NCBI GenBank assembly: GCA_037043455.1
Contig: JAWPHD010011522.1
Location: 1 to 64,000, forward strand
Direction of reading: 5' to 3'
Length of the DNA: 64,000 bases
Origin: Cyrtodaria siliqua
Lineage: Eukaryota; Mollusca; Bivalvia; Adapedonta; Hiatellidae
In this document: piece after piece, positions 1 through 10,756 of the stretch
How the letters are laid out: each line of letters begins with the position of its first letter
How positions within the stretch are numbered: position 1 is the first letter of the stretch
Made by a program: the position numbers and the translations under genes
Notes under the pieces: model-generated
Database searches by the model: none
What the model was told of the DNA's origin: nothing
The model's input: the letters and a program-made list of their open reading frames with translations, nothing else

Positions 1-709
1 AGGTGTCTTGCCCAAGGGCACACCAAAGAAACACACGGAGGCTTAAACCCGTGTTCTTCAGATACAATTATGCTTCAACTGAGACTATGACCTTCACATT
101 TTAGTGTTTTTTTTATGCCTAATTCTGGGCCGTTATTCGGCCCCTTCACAATGCCAAAAAGTATACTTTTTTCACAATTATATCCAAAAATTCACAATCT
201 GAAAAAAAAAAAAAGGCCAGTAAGGATACTAGTCTTAATATAAGCTGGTGTCAAACCTAGTCTGTATTTACGCAAAAACAAAACTTAAAACCAAGGGATA
301 TTAAACTGTGAAAATAAAAGTGAAAAAATTTTCTTTTTCTTTGTTATAATATTTCACAATTTTCACAATTTCTAGAAAAATGCCGCTATTTTTCACAATG
401 GCACAGGCACAGGCTGCATTCACAAAACACATAAAAAAACACTGCATTTATATTTTGGTGCAATAACGTGACTTGTGTCATGATGCCAATATATTGACGT
501 TTTACGAAGAAATATAAAGAAATGAAGTTTTTGTGACGACGCCTGATGCTGCAACATATTTTTTGGACCTTTTCTGTGTTTTGAAAATGTCAGTCTTAAG
601 AACACCTCCCAAATATTTTCATTTGTCGGATTGTCTTAACCAAGACCTTTCTACTCTTTCCACTAATGGCAGCCTGGATGATACGGAGAAAATCAAAAGC
701 AACTGTTAC
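1..709. other. Intronic or flanking DNA left of PDZD8-like exon 3
   Basis: No further PDZD8-like exon was recognised here. Bases 1-60 contain a GTGTCTTGCCCAAGGGCACA segment of the kind found in invertebrate SINEs. About 110-410 is one copy of a dispersed AT-rich family that starts with the near-palindrome GGGCCGTTATTCGGCC and continues with runs resembling TTCACAAT. Other copies are near 5860 and 51283. Confidence 0.4.
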
Positions 710-788
710 CTGTATCTGATCAATAAGTTTTCCTGGAGTTGTAGCCAGCATTTCATCAAATTCTACATTCAGTTTTCTTGCAGTCCAT
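710..788 (-). CDS. PDZD8: PDZD8-like protein, exon 3 (SMP domain, continued)
   Basis: A 79-nt exon between a TTCTACTAG acceptor and a GTAACA donor. Its first base completes the split Arg codon from exon 2. The next 26 codons begin W-T-A-R-K-L-N-V-E-F-D-E and continue to an isoleucine-glutamine end. The Arg-Trp, basic pair and VEF-acidic pattern is what follows FLF-x-EL-x-DT in PDZD8, so exons 2 and 3 support each other by phase and order. The exon ends in phase 0. The frame stays open past the donor for about 38 codons to a stop, so a read-through isoform cannot be excluded. Later exons (rest of SMP, PDZ, C1 and coiled coil in the family) should lie left of base 1. Confidence 0.72.
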
Positions 789-1661
789 CTAGTAGAAATA
801 CATATTTACATATTAAGCCATTAATCTCCCATCAAACTGCACGCAAAAAACGTTAACTAGAAGGGTGATCCACGGAACCCTTATGTCGCTTCAGCTTGGT
901 CAGTTTGCAGGTTAGTTTTATGAAAAGGGGCAAATGAAAGGCAGAGATATTGGACATGTGTAACGACATTTCATGGGTTTACGATGAAGATATGTGTGTA
1001 GTTTCATGAACATAGGTGAAATACTTTTCAAGTTATGGCCAAGGTTAGGTTACAGGTTAAAGTGTGATGGACGACGACAGACGATGGACAAAGTGATCCC
1101 TAATTGTCTCCTATGCTATGCAAGCAACACAAAAAGCAGGATGTCGAGTATTATTTTCAGGGGAGGTAATTGTGCCTAATGTGGCAGGCTTGAGTACTCA
1201 CAGTTGTCTTTCCTGTTATACACCTGTTTTTCCACAAAGCAGGAATTGAATAGTTTTTTTAACAGCTCATCAACAATTTGATTAGACTATTCTGAACTGA
1301 CTAAGAGAAAGAGTCGGAAGTGTTATTTTTACTGGGCCACGGCCACCTAAACATGAAACAACACTACAGTTCAAAAACAAAAGCTGTCAGATCAGCACAT
1401 CTCGGCTATTGCAACATCAGAGGAGAGTGGGCACATCGTAATCACAGGGAAAACAACCCATTACCAAAAGTAATCCTCGAAAAAGATGGGGTTCATTAAT
1501 GAAAAGATGCGCGAAAAAAGATGGGGCTGAGGTCAGTTGTGTCTGAGAAGAAGAGGCAAAATAAACTAGAAAATGTTTCCTTATTGTAATAGATGTTTCT
1601 CTCTTCAATCTGATAGTAAGAGCATCATGAGTGATGTAGGCATTTTATTTTACGTTGAAGT

Positions 1662-1893
1662 GAATGTAGCAGTGTGCTGGAAAAAGCTTAGTTAATGAGT
1701 TCTGAAAATGGAAATGGTGGAAGAATGATCAAAATCGGATGATAAACAAAGAAGATGATCAACGGAAGCCGCAATTTTGGGAACTATGACACCATAGTTC
1801 TAAATTGCCAGATTAAATAATTATCCGATTTTGACAATTCTTTCGACATTTTTCAATTTTTTCAGAACTCTCAATTGCACAAGGCTGCATTCC
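1662..1893. mobile_element. Small inverted-repeat element in PDZD8-like intron 2
   Basis: The two halves are imperfect reverse complements for about 80 bp each. The left arm begins GAATGTAGCAGTGTGC and contains TCAAAATCGGAT. The right arm contains ATCCGATTTTGA and ends GCACAAGGCTGCATTC. No coding frame lies between them. This is the layout of a MITE. No target duplication was resolved. Confidence 0.55.
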
Positions 1894-2469
1894 CTTTAAG
1901 TAACAGAGGCATATAAGAGGATGGAATAGTTATTAGAAACCAAGCTAGCCTATAAATGTAACTGAAACCATTGAACATTTAAAAGAAGGCCAAAGAAAGC
2001 CATAGTGACTATCTTTGGTATGAATAAATGTATACCTTATCCAGAATTAAGTGTAAGAGAAGGTCAAGGTTGACCATAGTAACACAACCCTTTTGTATGC
2101 AGTGCTTACCTTATCTTATTACTGATCTAGATGTACCTGTGAATGAAGTATTACTCTATTCATGACTTAGAAACAGCTAATCGAAAACCCGTAACAGAAA
2201 TCAATGAAGTGTAAAAAAATAGATAAAACTTGTCATGTTGGACACTGTTTTGAATGAATCTATACGTACCTTTGTGCGACGATGTTTCTTACCTGTGCAA
2301 GTACAAATTTGTCTACATACTGACAATTTTGTGTTATAATATCTTTACTAGCATTCTTAAGAAGGTATACAATAAAAATGTCACTACTAGAGTAAGTGTT
2401 CCGATAGCTTGCACGACTTCTAGTGAATATGCCATATCTCCAGGAACACACTCAAGCCTAAAGCCTCTG

Positions 2470-3056
2470 TGAGATCCTGCCGATATGGCAGTACACTGGA
2501 GGTGACAAAAGCTTCCTGTGAGATCCTGCAGATATGGCAGTCCACTGGAGGTGATACAAGCTTCCTGTGAGATCCTGCAGATATGGCAGTCCACTGGAGG
2601 TGAAACAATCTTCCTGTGAGATCCTGCAGATATGGCAGTCCACAGGAGGTGATACAAGCTTCCTGTTATATCCTGCAGATATGGCAGTCCACTGGAGGTG
2701 ATACAATCTTCCTGTGAGATCCTGCAGATATGCCAGTCCACAGGAGGTGATACAAGCTTCTTGTGAGATCCTGCAGATATGGCTGTCCACTGGAGGTGAT
2801 ACAAGCTTCCTGTTATATCCTGCAGATATGGCAGTCCACTGGAGGTGATACAATCTTCCTGTGAGATCCTGCAGATATGCCAGTCCACAGGAGGTGATAC
2901 AAGCTTCTTGTGAGATCCTGCAGATATGGCTGTCCACTGGAGGTGATACAAGCTTCCTGTGAGATCCTGCAGATATGGGAGTCCACTGGAGGTGATACAA
3001 TCTTCCTGTGAGATCCTGCTGATATGGCAGTCCACTGGAGGTGATACAAGCTTCCA
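2470..3056. repeat. 49-bp minisatellite, about 12 copies (PDZD8-like intron 2)
   Basis: A 49-bp unit containing GAGATCCTGCAGATATGG and CAGTCCACTGGAGGTGATAC is repeated about 12 times. A variant unit with TCCTGTTATATCC recurs about 148 bp apart (near 2662 and 2810), which suggests a three-unit higher-order period. The unit lacks stops in several frames, which explains the long minus-strand frames here. These are not genes. No other feature was seen in 800-1660, 1900-2465 or 3057-3308. Confidence 0.92.
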
Positions 3057-3308
3057 GAACAGGTTAACGTAGTAATAATCCTATTTAATTTTTGACAAAA
3101 TGTCTGTACTGAAAAATGGTCTGTTTAGGACTGTTATTTATAAGGAAGCATATCGATCATATTGATATATCGTGGGAAAAATACCAACTGAAATAGTTAC
3201 GGCTGTACCTGCTGTTAAGAATCTCTTACCGGTATTCTTTGTGAAAAGAAAAATGTAAAAAGAACTAGCTCATGGTTGTATCTGCGACAAATTGCACCCA
3301 TGAGCCTT

Positions 3309-3453
3309 AAGCCAGGAGCTGTACAGACATTTGTTCTCTACTTACCGTTTTACTCTAGATGTGTCCTTCAGCTCGGCAAACAAGCCAGGAGCTGTACAGA
3401 CATTTGTTCTCTACTTACCGTCTTACTCTAGATGTGTCCTTCAGCTCGGCAAA
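3309..3453. repeat. 72-bp tandem duplication of an exon end and splice donor
   Basis: Two near-identical 72-bp copies start near 3309 and 3383. On the minus strand each holds the last coding bases of PDZD8-like exon 2, the GTAAGT donor and the first intron bases. The second copy is the working exon end. The first is a displaced copy about 72 bp into the intron. Confidence 0.88.
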
Positions 3454-3576
3454 CAGGAACTGCATCAACATATTGAGGACGAGAGTCTGATCCTCCTGTT
3501 GACCAGCCACAGCCTCTGGTTTGTCCCCAGGCTCACGGCTCCTTGACCTCCTCTTTTTCTGGCCATCGAAGTGTTT
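3419..3576 (-). CDS. PDZD8: PDZD8-like protein, exon 2 (linker and start of SMP domain)
   Basis: This exon has no long open frame of its own and is easily missed. A TTCTACAG acceptor precedes 3576 and a perfect GTAAGT donor follows 3419. Its 158 nt begin in phase 0, matching exon 1, and end in phase 2. The 52 complete codons give a basic Lys/Arg/Ser-rich linker, an acidic Gln-rich stretch, then LNMLMQFLFAELKDTSRVRR. This is the conserved opening of the PDZD8 SMP region, where FLF-x-EL-x-DT precedes an Arg-Arg-Trp split across the intron. The last part of the exon and its donor are duplicated in tandem just downstream (3309-3453). Read-through into the intron meets TAA at once, so only the proximal donor gives a longer protein. 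Confidence 0.72.
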
Positions 3577-3879
3577 CTGTAGAACCTAGCTCCATAAAGA
3601 TAAACGCTGCATTTTGCACTATGTATTAAATACCACTGACAAGTAATTCCATATAATCTATCAATGTACTGAGAACCTGATTATTTTGCAGCATTATAAA
3701 ACATTGAAACAAACAAGAATCAAGAAACATGGCAATTCCAAGAAAAGATTCCTTTTTTTCGCCCAAATAATCTTAATTAATTTGGGTATGAGGGATTGGA
3801 AATCCTGAAAATATGACACTTTATCTACCTAAATTCGAAGGGTAAATGTGCACCTACTGTAACAATAAATAAAGAACTA

Positions 3880-4326
3880 CAGAGCTTGACGTCAACTTTA
3901 CGGAAGCTTGCCTATGGGACAAGTTAACTCAGAAATTTACTTGCCCATGCCAGTTTGCTGGTTGCCCAATTATTTAGACCCGAAATGTTTATTTTATAAG
4001 GATATACTGTTTGTCTTCAAGAGTATTAGACCACTTGCAAACTGATATAACTCTCACAGCACTGTTCTCAAACTGATATAACTCTCACAGCACTTTTCTG
4101 AGAATTTTAAAAGCAGGTCGGAATTACTTACAATGAAACAACAATTATAAATATCGGAAACCTGCAAAGAGCGATGGGTTTCTTTTATATTTGGTCATAT
4201 TTTATAGTCATTGTCCCTCAATTTTTTTTTAGTTGCCTGACGGGATTGAGCCTTTGAGACTTTACCTGCCTGGAGCCAAGTTTTACCTGCCCCGGGCAGA
4301 CGGACAGTCCTTAACGTCGAGCCCTG
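3880..4326. mobile_element. hAT-like non-autonomous element in PDZD8-like intron 1
   Basis: The ends are imperfect inverted repeats: left CAGAGCTTGACGTCAACT, and on the opposite strand at the right CAGGGCTCGACGTTAAG. CAG(A/G)G termini fit the hAT superfamily. The interior shows subterminal GGCAGGTAAA repeats and no transposase. A clear 8-bp target duplication was not found. Confidence 0.5.
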
Positions 4327-4462
4327 AACAGGATCTAAAAGTTGCATGTTCACCCATAATACGCAACTTTTAGGCATAAAATTATGTGTTGGTTACACAT
4401 TTAAACCTCATGTATAAATTTTCGGTGTAGATGAACATTTAAATGAAAGGTTTGACTCGATC

Positions 4463-4940
4463 ATGAAATCCACAACAATTAATCCCCCAATAATCCACAA
4501 CAATTAATTTTCCAATAATCCACAACAATTAATCCCCCAATAATCCACAACAATTAATTCCCCAATGAATCCACAACAATTAATCCCCCAATAATCCACA
4601 ACAATTAATCCCCCAATGAATCCACAACAATTAATCCCCCAATAATCCACAACAATTAATCCCCAATAATCCACAACAATTAATCCCCCAATAATCCACA
4701 ACAATTAATCCCCAATAATCCCCAACAATTAATCCCCCAATAATCCACAACAATTAATCCCCAATAATCCACAACAATTAATCCCCCAATAATCCACAAC
4801 AATTAATCCCCAATAATCCACAACAATTAATCCCCCAATAATCCACAATTAATCCCCAATAATCCACAACAATTAATCCCCAATAATCCACAACAATTAA
4901 TCCCCCAATGAATCCACAACAATTAATCCCCCAATAAACA
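4463..4940. repeat. 24-25-bp minisatellite, about 19 copies (PDZD8-like intron 1)
   Basis: Tandem copies built from AATCCACAACAATT plus AATCCCCCAAT or its one-base-shorter form. The array ends about 35 bp from the exon 1 donor. The minus-strand open frame here only reads the repeat. Confidence 0.92.
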
Positions 4941-4974
4941 ATCAATGAAACCACAGCATTAATCTATTGTTTAC

Positions 4975-5124
4975 CGTAGGAAGCTGATATTTCTGATGCT
5001 GCGGTTTCTTCTGTAATGTTGGACATGGTTGGTAGGACAACCACTGTCGCGCAAACACATACTGCAACAGTAACGTGACCACTATACCGACAACAAACGA
5101 CAGTATAACAGCGGCTATAAACAT
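4975..5124 (-). CDS. PDZD8: PDZD8-like protein, exon 1 (N-terminal membrane anchor)
   Basis: First coding exon of a gene that runs leftward. It encodes 50 residues from an ATG at 5124-5122. An in-frame TAG lies upstream, so this is the first possible Met of the frame. Residues 2-24 are strongly hydrophobic, as expected for a single N-terminal membrane anchor. The exon ends in phase 0 before a GTAAAC donor (4974 downwards). With exons 2 and 3 it gives an anchor followed by the conserved segment that opens the SMP lipid-transfer domain of PDZD8, an ER protein at membrane contact sites. That identity is based on recognising the family pattern in exons 2-3 (FLF-x-EL-x-DT, RRW, VEF). The anchor alone is not diagnostic. 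TEX2, another SMP protein, is the main alternative. No promoter motif was recognised upstream. Confidence 0.68.
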
Positions 5125-5490
5125 ATCACAGAGCTTCTGAGAACACTTGCTGAAGCAGATCTATGGTTCCTCGGCTACATCACAGCAGCTATCAAAGATG
5201 CTCCAAGAACTTGTAGTTGCTACATCCCAGCACAGATATAATACATAGGTAACTGAAGCACTCAGATAGTTCCTCAGCTACATTATTGACTGTGTCCAAG
5301 GGTCCATACCAAGCCTGAAAGAGTATTATAATTATTTAATTTAAACAATTATTTATGTAACTAAAATGCTGGAAATAAATGCGTTGGCTTTCTGTGAAAT
5401 TGGTTGCATAATTCTTCTTGTTTCAACGATATATGTGTCAGAGTATTCTTCGAGAAGAGTTCTTTCAAGGTATAGGAAATGCATAGAACA
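5125..5490. other. 5' flank of the PDZD8-like gene
   Basis: This stretch must hold the 5' UTR and perhaps the promoter of the leftward gene, but no TATA, GC-box, ETS or YY1-type site was recognised. It ends at the left target-site duplication of a SINE-like insertion. Confidence 0.3.
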
Positions 5491-5677
5491 AACAAGAGGC
5501 CCAAGAGGGCCTGTGGACGCTCTACTGGCTAAACATAAAGTTTTATGTATAACATCACTCAACCGGAACATGGCGAAGATATACGCAACTAGGCTTGGTA
5601 CTGATCATCCCTGCCAAGTTTTGTTGAAATCCAGCCAGAGGTTCAAGAGAACTAGTCTGTACAAAGTAAGTGTATTG
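5491..5677. mobile_element. SINE-like insertion with 23-bp target duplications
   Basis: A 187-bp insert lies between two identical 23-bp direct repeats (5468-5490 and 5678-5700). It begins AACAAGAGGCCCAAGAGGGC, a motif common in bivalve interspersed repeats, and contains no long coding frame. Long, perfect, variable-length flanking repeats are typical of LINE-driven (target-primed) insertion. No convincing Pol III A or B box and no poly(A) tail were seen. Confidence 0.72.
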
Positions 5678-5859
5678 AGGTATAGGAAATGCATAGAACA
5701 ATAAATGTGCATTATTCTGTCAATAATGAAGCTGGTAATTATGTTAACAGCTGAAAACAGAATCCTTGCCATATAATGAGGGTTCAATCCTGAGGCTATA
5801 TATGAAGGTCAATGTTTTCGTGCGGAAACAGACCACCCACCACAATAGTTTTTTTGGGG

Positions 5860-6115
5860 TGGGGCTGTTTTAACAGCCGTTAATGGGCTATATTCCCAAT
5901 GCCAAAAGATACATATATTTGTTCAAATTTTGAGACAAAAATTCCCAAATGAAAGAAAAAAATATTAAAAATAAAGAAGTGTTTAATAGCAAGTCTTAGT
6001 GCAAGACTGTGACCTTAGTGTACTGAACAGTATTAAAGATGCAATTATTAATTGAATGTTTTACTCTATTTTTTCCCCCAATTTTTTTGAAAAATCACGC
6101 TAAAATTCCCAATTG
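5860..6115. repeat. Copy of the dispersed CCCAATGCCAAAA family
   Basis: Shares with 110-410 and 51283-51560 the order: a GGGC-rich start, CCCAATGCCAAAA or CACAATGCCAAAA, an AAAATTCCCA-type segment, AATCACGCTA and a CCCAATT end. No coding frame was found. The elements look like one AT-rich non-autonomous family. Confidence 0.5.
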
Positions 6116-6598
6116 TTACGGTATGGGTTATGTTACCAAACAGGGTCGTTATATATATGGTCTTGAAACAACGCTGTATTCCAAAATATGGTTGTCATCT
6201 CTACCTGACAGTATCTATTGACTTACGTCTTATATAGCGTGTTATGTGTATAGTCTCTACAAAAAATGAACGGTAGTGTTATATTTTAATTAATAATTTG
6301 AAGAATAGTTTACCAATTTTTTAAAAGACAAAGTCACATATACTGATAGAAAGCGTATACAATTTCTTTTTTTAGCCAATTAATTTTCTTTATTGGTTTT
6401 TGGTGATAAAGAATCTATTTTGCTGGTTTAGAAACAAACTCGCTTTCTTCATTAGGTGACCGTCATTTTGTTTATGTTTTAATTTTTCTGATTTTACCAA
6501 TTTTACCAACTGGTATCACACGTGACCTTTATCGTAATAATATCTGGTAAAATGTTATGTCTTGCAATACCTTGGCCTTTCATCTTTCCATAAAGATT

Positions 6599-6850
6599 AC
6601 ATCTAGCGAGTTATATTCAGAAATGTTGAAGAAGAACATCAAATAAGATGTTCTTCTTGAACATAACTCGCTAGATGTCTCAATATTAATTTTTAGATAG
6701 TCATTATAAATAAGATTATAACACAATCATTGATGGTGGAAATGTGCAACATGTCATCTGTGACTTATGTTCTTCAGTGATTCTACTCCCGTATCCGCCC
6801 TATACAGTGCGAGTGACCTTATATGTATATTTAACATGGTTCTAATACTG
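6599..6850. repeat. Copy A of a three-copy interspersed repeat, with a hairpin at its start
   Basis: ACATCTAGCGAGTTAT at 6599 and its reverse complement at 6663-6678 flank a GATGTTCTTCTT hairpin. The right arm continues into a segment repeated at 8832 and 9471 that includes TAGATAGTCATTATAAAT, CATTGATGGTGG and GTGCAACATG. The left arm is an inverted partial copy of the same sequence. Confidence 0.7.
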
Positions 6851-6851
6851 T

Positions 6852-6945
6852 GAAATCATTATATTTCGTGGGGGATTTAATTTCGCGTATTTCGTGGTTG
6901 ACCCAAACCACGAAATCAAATCCCCACGATTATAAATGTTCAAGA
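6852..6945. repeat. Palindromic element
   Basis: Arms such as TTTCGTGG and GGGGATTT face CCACGAAAT and AATCCCCACGA around a GACCCAAACC centre. A fragment of a similar sequence occurs near 8800-8830. About 6950-7348 shows nothing recognisable. Confidence 0.6.
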
Positions 6946-7348
6946 GTTTGAATTAAGTAGTATGGGTACGGAAAAGGCTTGAAACATTGTTCCCGATCGG
7001 TTATGTACAGTATTGCCGTTTTATCTATGAGTTTGGCATAAGTTTAATACTTATTGAACCAGATTGTTTCACTCACTAAGTGATGAGTAAAACTTATTAA
7101 ACATATTGCATCATGTGATTATAACAATCAAGACCAGAGATATCAGTTCGACTTCTCTGTTTGCATATCAATTAGTACTATTATAATGCAATCAAAACAA
7201 CTTAACATGTTTCAATTACCTTTTCATCTATTTATGAACCGGTAAATATAACCCCTTAATTGACGTATCGCTACTCATAAATATTCATGAGCTAATTATA
7301 GCTGTTAGCCCCAAATCACAGAGATTTGACACACATCGACGCAGGTGT

Positions 7349-8480
7349 CAGGGCTTGAACTTAACACTCGCATACTCGCAAAATGCGAGCGGACTTTGGA
7401 AAATGCGAGCTGAAATTTTAGGTACACGAAAAAAAATGCGAGTGCATATTTTCGTATATCCATTTTAAAAATGATAGTAAAATGCATAAACACAGGCAGC
7501 AAGTCGGAACTCCATAATCCTACAGGTAAATAACGCTTTCATTTTCTTTCTGTCTGTTCATCTCTCGGCTATTTATATCTTCGGGAAAGCCTGCGCTGTG
7601 CGGCTGCGCAGTAGCATCGGTCCCGGCTTTTTTCTGTCTGTTCGTCGCTCGGCTATTTATATCTTCGGGAAAGCCTGCGCTGTGCGGCTGCGCAGTAGCA
7701 TGTAGCCTCGGTCCCGGCTTCATACATATGAATTGTCAATCTCCACGCAGAGTTATCGTTCCTTGCACTCACATATATCTGTGCTAACTACTAAATTACA
7801 AGATTTTGGTAAAACCTGTTAAATTGGAATAGGTTTGCCTGAAACTTATTTATTTCTTGTGTAAATATAATTTTCAGAATATCTGCAAATTAGATGTTGC
7901 AAGATTTGAAATAATGCATGAAAACAACTTAGTTTTAATCGGGACTATTTTACTGCAAAAATAATACGTACTTAGGTCTCCTCAATCGAAAAGCATATGT
8001 AAACATTTCAAACCGAAGCTCGATAGCAGAAAATTAACTCATAGAAATAAAAATTTATAAATTATTTAATATAGGTCTATATTTTATCTTTGCAGATTTA
8101 TTATAAACATCGTAATAACTTTTTGAATAATCACGTGACCTAACCGTTCGCCCTACTTCCTTTGGCGTTGACAGAGTCAAATGAGGAACGAGTGTACTCT
8201 GGGTAGAGATTGATGAATTGTATACCAGTCAGTGCAAACGAGAACCAGATTATTGTCGTCTGTCGGAAGCTGAGCAGACACAGTAATTGTTCAAGAGGAA
8301 TTGTAGTCAATTCATTTAAATTTCCATTCTATAGTTACTTACCAAATTAACATAATATAACCATAATTTGTATTAATTGTAACTGGACAAAACTGCCAGT
8401 GAAAGATTGGTTTTGCCAGTAGAAAATATGGTAACTGGCAAATATTTGCCAGTGGGAAAAAAAGTTAAGTTCGAGCCCTG
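7349..8480. mobile_element. Candidate hAT-like element with CAGGGCTTGAACTTAAC ends
   Basis: Position 7349-7365 reads CAGGGCTTGAACTTAAC. The reverse complement of 8464-8480 is the same with one change. Eight-base flanks (GCAGGTGT and GACCGTGT) agree at 5 of 8 positions, so the target duplication is unproven. There is no transposase frame inside. It includes a roughly 83-bp tandem duplication (about 7547-7720). The two ends could instead belong to two separate elements. Confidence 0.45.
7547..7720. repeat. 83-90-bp tandem duplication
   Basis: Two copies of a GC-richer unit containing CTCGGCTATTTATATC, TTCGGGAAAGCCTGCGC and GGCTGCGCAGTAGCAT. The second copy has a small TGTAGC insertion. The open frame on the minus strand is repeat-derived. 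Confidence 0.85.
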
Positions 8481-8826
8481 GACCGTGTCCGCCATGTTCT
8501 TCCCAAACAAACAATGGTGTCAGACAGGGTAACAATTAAAAAACAAACAATGGGAGATCACACCACATCACCCGCCGAGTAAGTGTTTTCAGTGTTAGGT
8601 GACCTGGGTTAATTGTTTATTAGGACAGGTCTGACGTAATCGCCAGATGTAGCCTGGGGGACGTTTCTGGGTCAAATTTATCGATGATGCATTTCAACAT
8701 ACAGTCCTTTTCTAACAGATTTAATTTTTTCCAAAATCAGAAATGCGCGAACTTACGTCCCCTCGAAACTGTCTTTTTGGAAAGAATCGCGATATTTAAT
8801 CACGACGAAATAAAATGATTTCACAG

Positions 8827-9690
8827 TATTTGATGTTCTTCTTGAACATTTCTAAACATAACTCGCTAGATGTTTCAATAGTAATTTTTAGATAGTCATT
8901 ATAAATGAGACTGATTCTGAACCATGTATACACTGGTATGTATGGTCATATTAAAGACAATCATTGATGGTGGACATAATACTGTCAGGGTTCGACACTA
9001 ACAGTGTCCCAGGATCCTGAGGATCCCCGATTTTCAGGTGGGATCCCTGCTTCTAGAAGCTGGGATTCCACTGGGAACCCTGATTTTGCCGCAGGTTCTT
9101 ATTAAGAACACACTTTATAGATTATTTAATCGAAAATCCCCAAAAATCTAGCACAAAAATTGTCCGAAAAGGTAATTCAGTTTGCCTTTCGTTCTAACTC
9201 TATTATCGAGAATCCCTTATATTAATCGCTCTGGCTAGGCGCTTATTAGGCCAGACTAAAATGCTCTTTGTTTTATGTGGGATCCCTAATGTTGAAGTGG
9301 GCACCCAGATGTACAAAGTAGGGATTCCAGTCGGATCCCAGACAAAAAATGTTAGTGTCGAACCCTGTAATATGTGCAACATGTCATCTGTGGCTTATGT
9401 TCTTCAGTGATTCTACTCCTGAATTCAATGCGAGTGACCTTATATGAGTATTTAACATGGTTCTAATATATGATGTTCTTCTCAGCTGGTTCTTCTTGAA
9501 CATTTCTAAACATAACTCGCTAGATGTTTCAATAATAATCTTAAGATAGTCATTATAAATAAGATTGTTGCTGAACCGTGTTTACACTGGTATGTATGGT
9601 CAGCTTAAAACACAGTCATTGATGGTGGACATAATATGTGCAACATGACATCTGTGACTTCTCTTATGTAATGCGAGTGGTCTTATATTT
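8827..9690. repeat. Copies B and C of the 6.6-kb repeat, in tandem
   Basis: Copy B (from 8832) and copy C (from 9471) share the GATGTTCTTCT...TAACTCGCTAGATG...CATTGATGGTGG...GTGCAACATG order with copy A. Copy B is split at 8985/9368 by a CAGGG-ended element. Copies A and C preserve the uninterrupted site. Confidence 0.75.
8986..9367. mobile_element. hAT-like MITE inserted in repeat copy B
   Basis: A 382-bp insert with perfect 17-bp inverted ends (CAGGGTTCGACACTAAC). The flanks are TAATACTGT on the left and TAATATGT on the right. The uninterrupted copy C reads ...CATAATATGTGCAAC, so the target was TAATATGT (8 bp, the hAT size) with one later base insertion on the left. The interior is rich in GGGATCC-type motifs and has no coding frame. 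Confidence 0.82.
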
Positions 9691-10351
9691 TACCTCCCTT
9701 TCTTTGCTGAATGTTGATGAACTGACAGTTGAGGACAGTTCTAAGAAAGATATCACAACATTTGTCTCAATGGAACTACCTCAATAAATAACGAGATAGA
9801 TATTTTAAACAATAAACCTTGTTAAAACAAAGAAATTCAACTGAAAGCTGTTTTCTTCATCGATTGTTGACTTTATGTAAATGGCGGGAAAACTTCCGGG
9901 AAGGGAGACAACTGTTCGTAAAAGCTTGGCTATCGAGCGACCCAGATCCGAGATACCCACAGACCTAATAACACATTTATTAATATGAACAAGGCTAAAT
10001 ATTTTAAAATAGATCTAAACGATGTGACGCAGTGTTTGCATAATACTGTATTTTTAATGCACAATGAGCTAAACGGAAAAGAAATAACGATTATTCGGCC
10101 TGCATTTGTATATTTATTACGCTAGTGCAACATGATAAATATATTTCCCACACAGGAAGTTATGTAATAAATAGAAATACAGATTTCAAGTCTCTGGATC
10201 TCGAATTTCAATTAAATTGAACAGTGATAGACATACACATTCAAAACGGAATGCAGTTACCTTAACTATCAAGCCTGTGCCATGTGCAGCTTGTCATCAT
10301 GTGTATCTAAGCCCAGGCTGTCTTTGTTCCAGAATTTTTACATTGTGTATG
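9690..10351. other. Unannotated intergenic stretch
   Basis: AT-rich, with no gene, tandem repeat or inverted repeat that I could support. Confidence 0.3.
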
Positions 10352-10756
10352 TAGGGTTTGACACTAACGTTTATAAGTAGAGAGCTGCAGGATTTTCTGG
10401 CATTGAAAACTTTTAACTGATAGGTGGTCCTTCTCACATGTACGGCTATACTTTCTGAAACATTATACAGTTAAAAAATCATATACAGTGTTCCTTCTGT
10501 TCAATGTTTACATTATTGACATTTTTGAGAATTTCCCACATTTTTAAATAACTCAAAAAACCGTTACAAAAAGTCAATCATGCGAACTCAGGACGCTCTT
10601 ATATGTACAATGAGATGGATATACATCATTTATATATTTAAATGTGAGTAATTTTAAATAGAAGGCCCGACGGGCCACCAATCTTTAGGAAAATGGTGGT
10701 TCTTCCGAAAATTAGGTGGCCTCGGGTCAGCGGATCTACGTTAGTGTCGAACCCTG
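10352..10756. mobile_element. Second member of the CAGGGTTCGACACTAAC MITE family
   Basis: The left end reads TAGGGTTTGACACTAAC and the right end, reversed, CAGGGTTCGACACTAAC. The interior differs from the 8986 element but has the same ends and similar size. The first base of the left end appears mutated, and no clean target duplication was found. Confidence 0.65.

Noticed and set aside
2334..3049. Long minus-strand open frames (up to 233 codons)
   Set aside because: They read the 49-bp minisatellite in three frames with the same repeated peptides. No start context or domain.
710..5124. TEX2 as the identity of the left gene
   Set aside because: TEX2 also has an SMP domain, but the FLF-x-EL-x-DT ... 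RRW ... VEF order and a short N-terminal anchor fit PDZD8 better. Kept as an alternative only.
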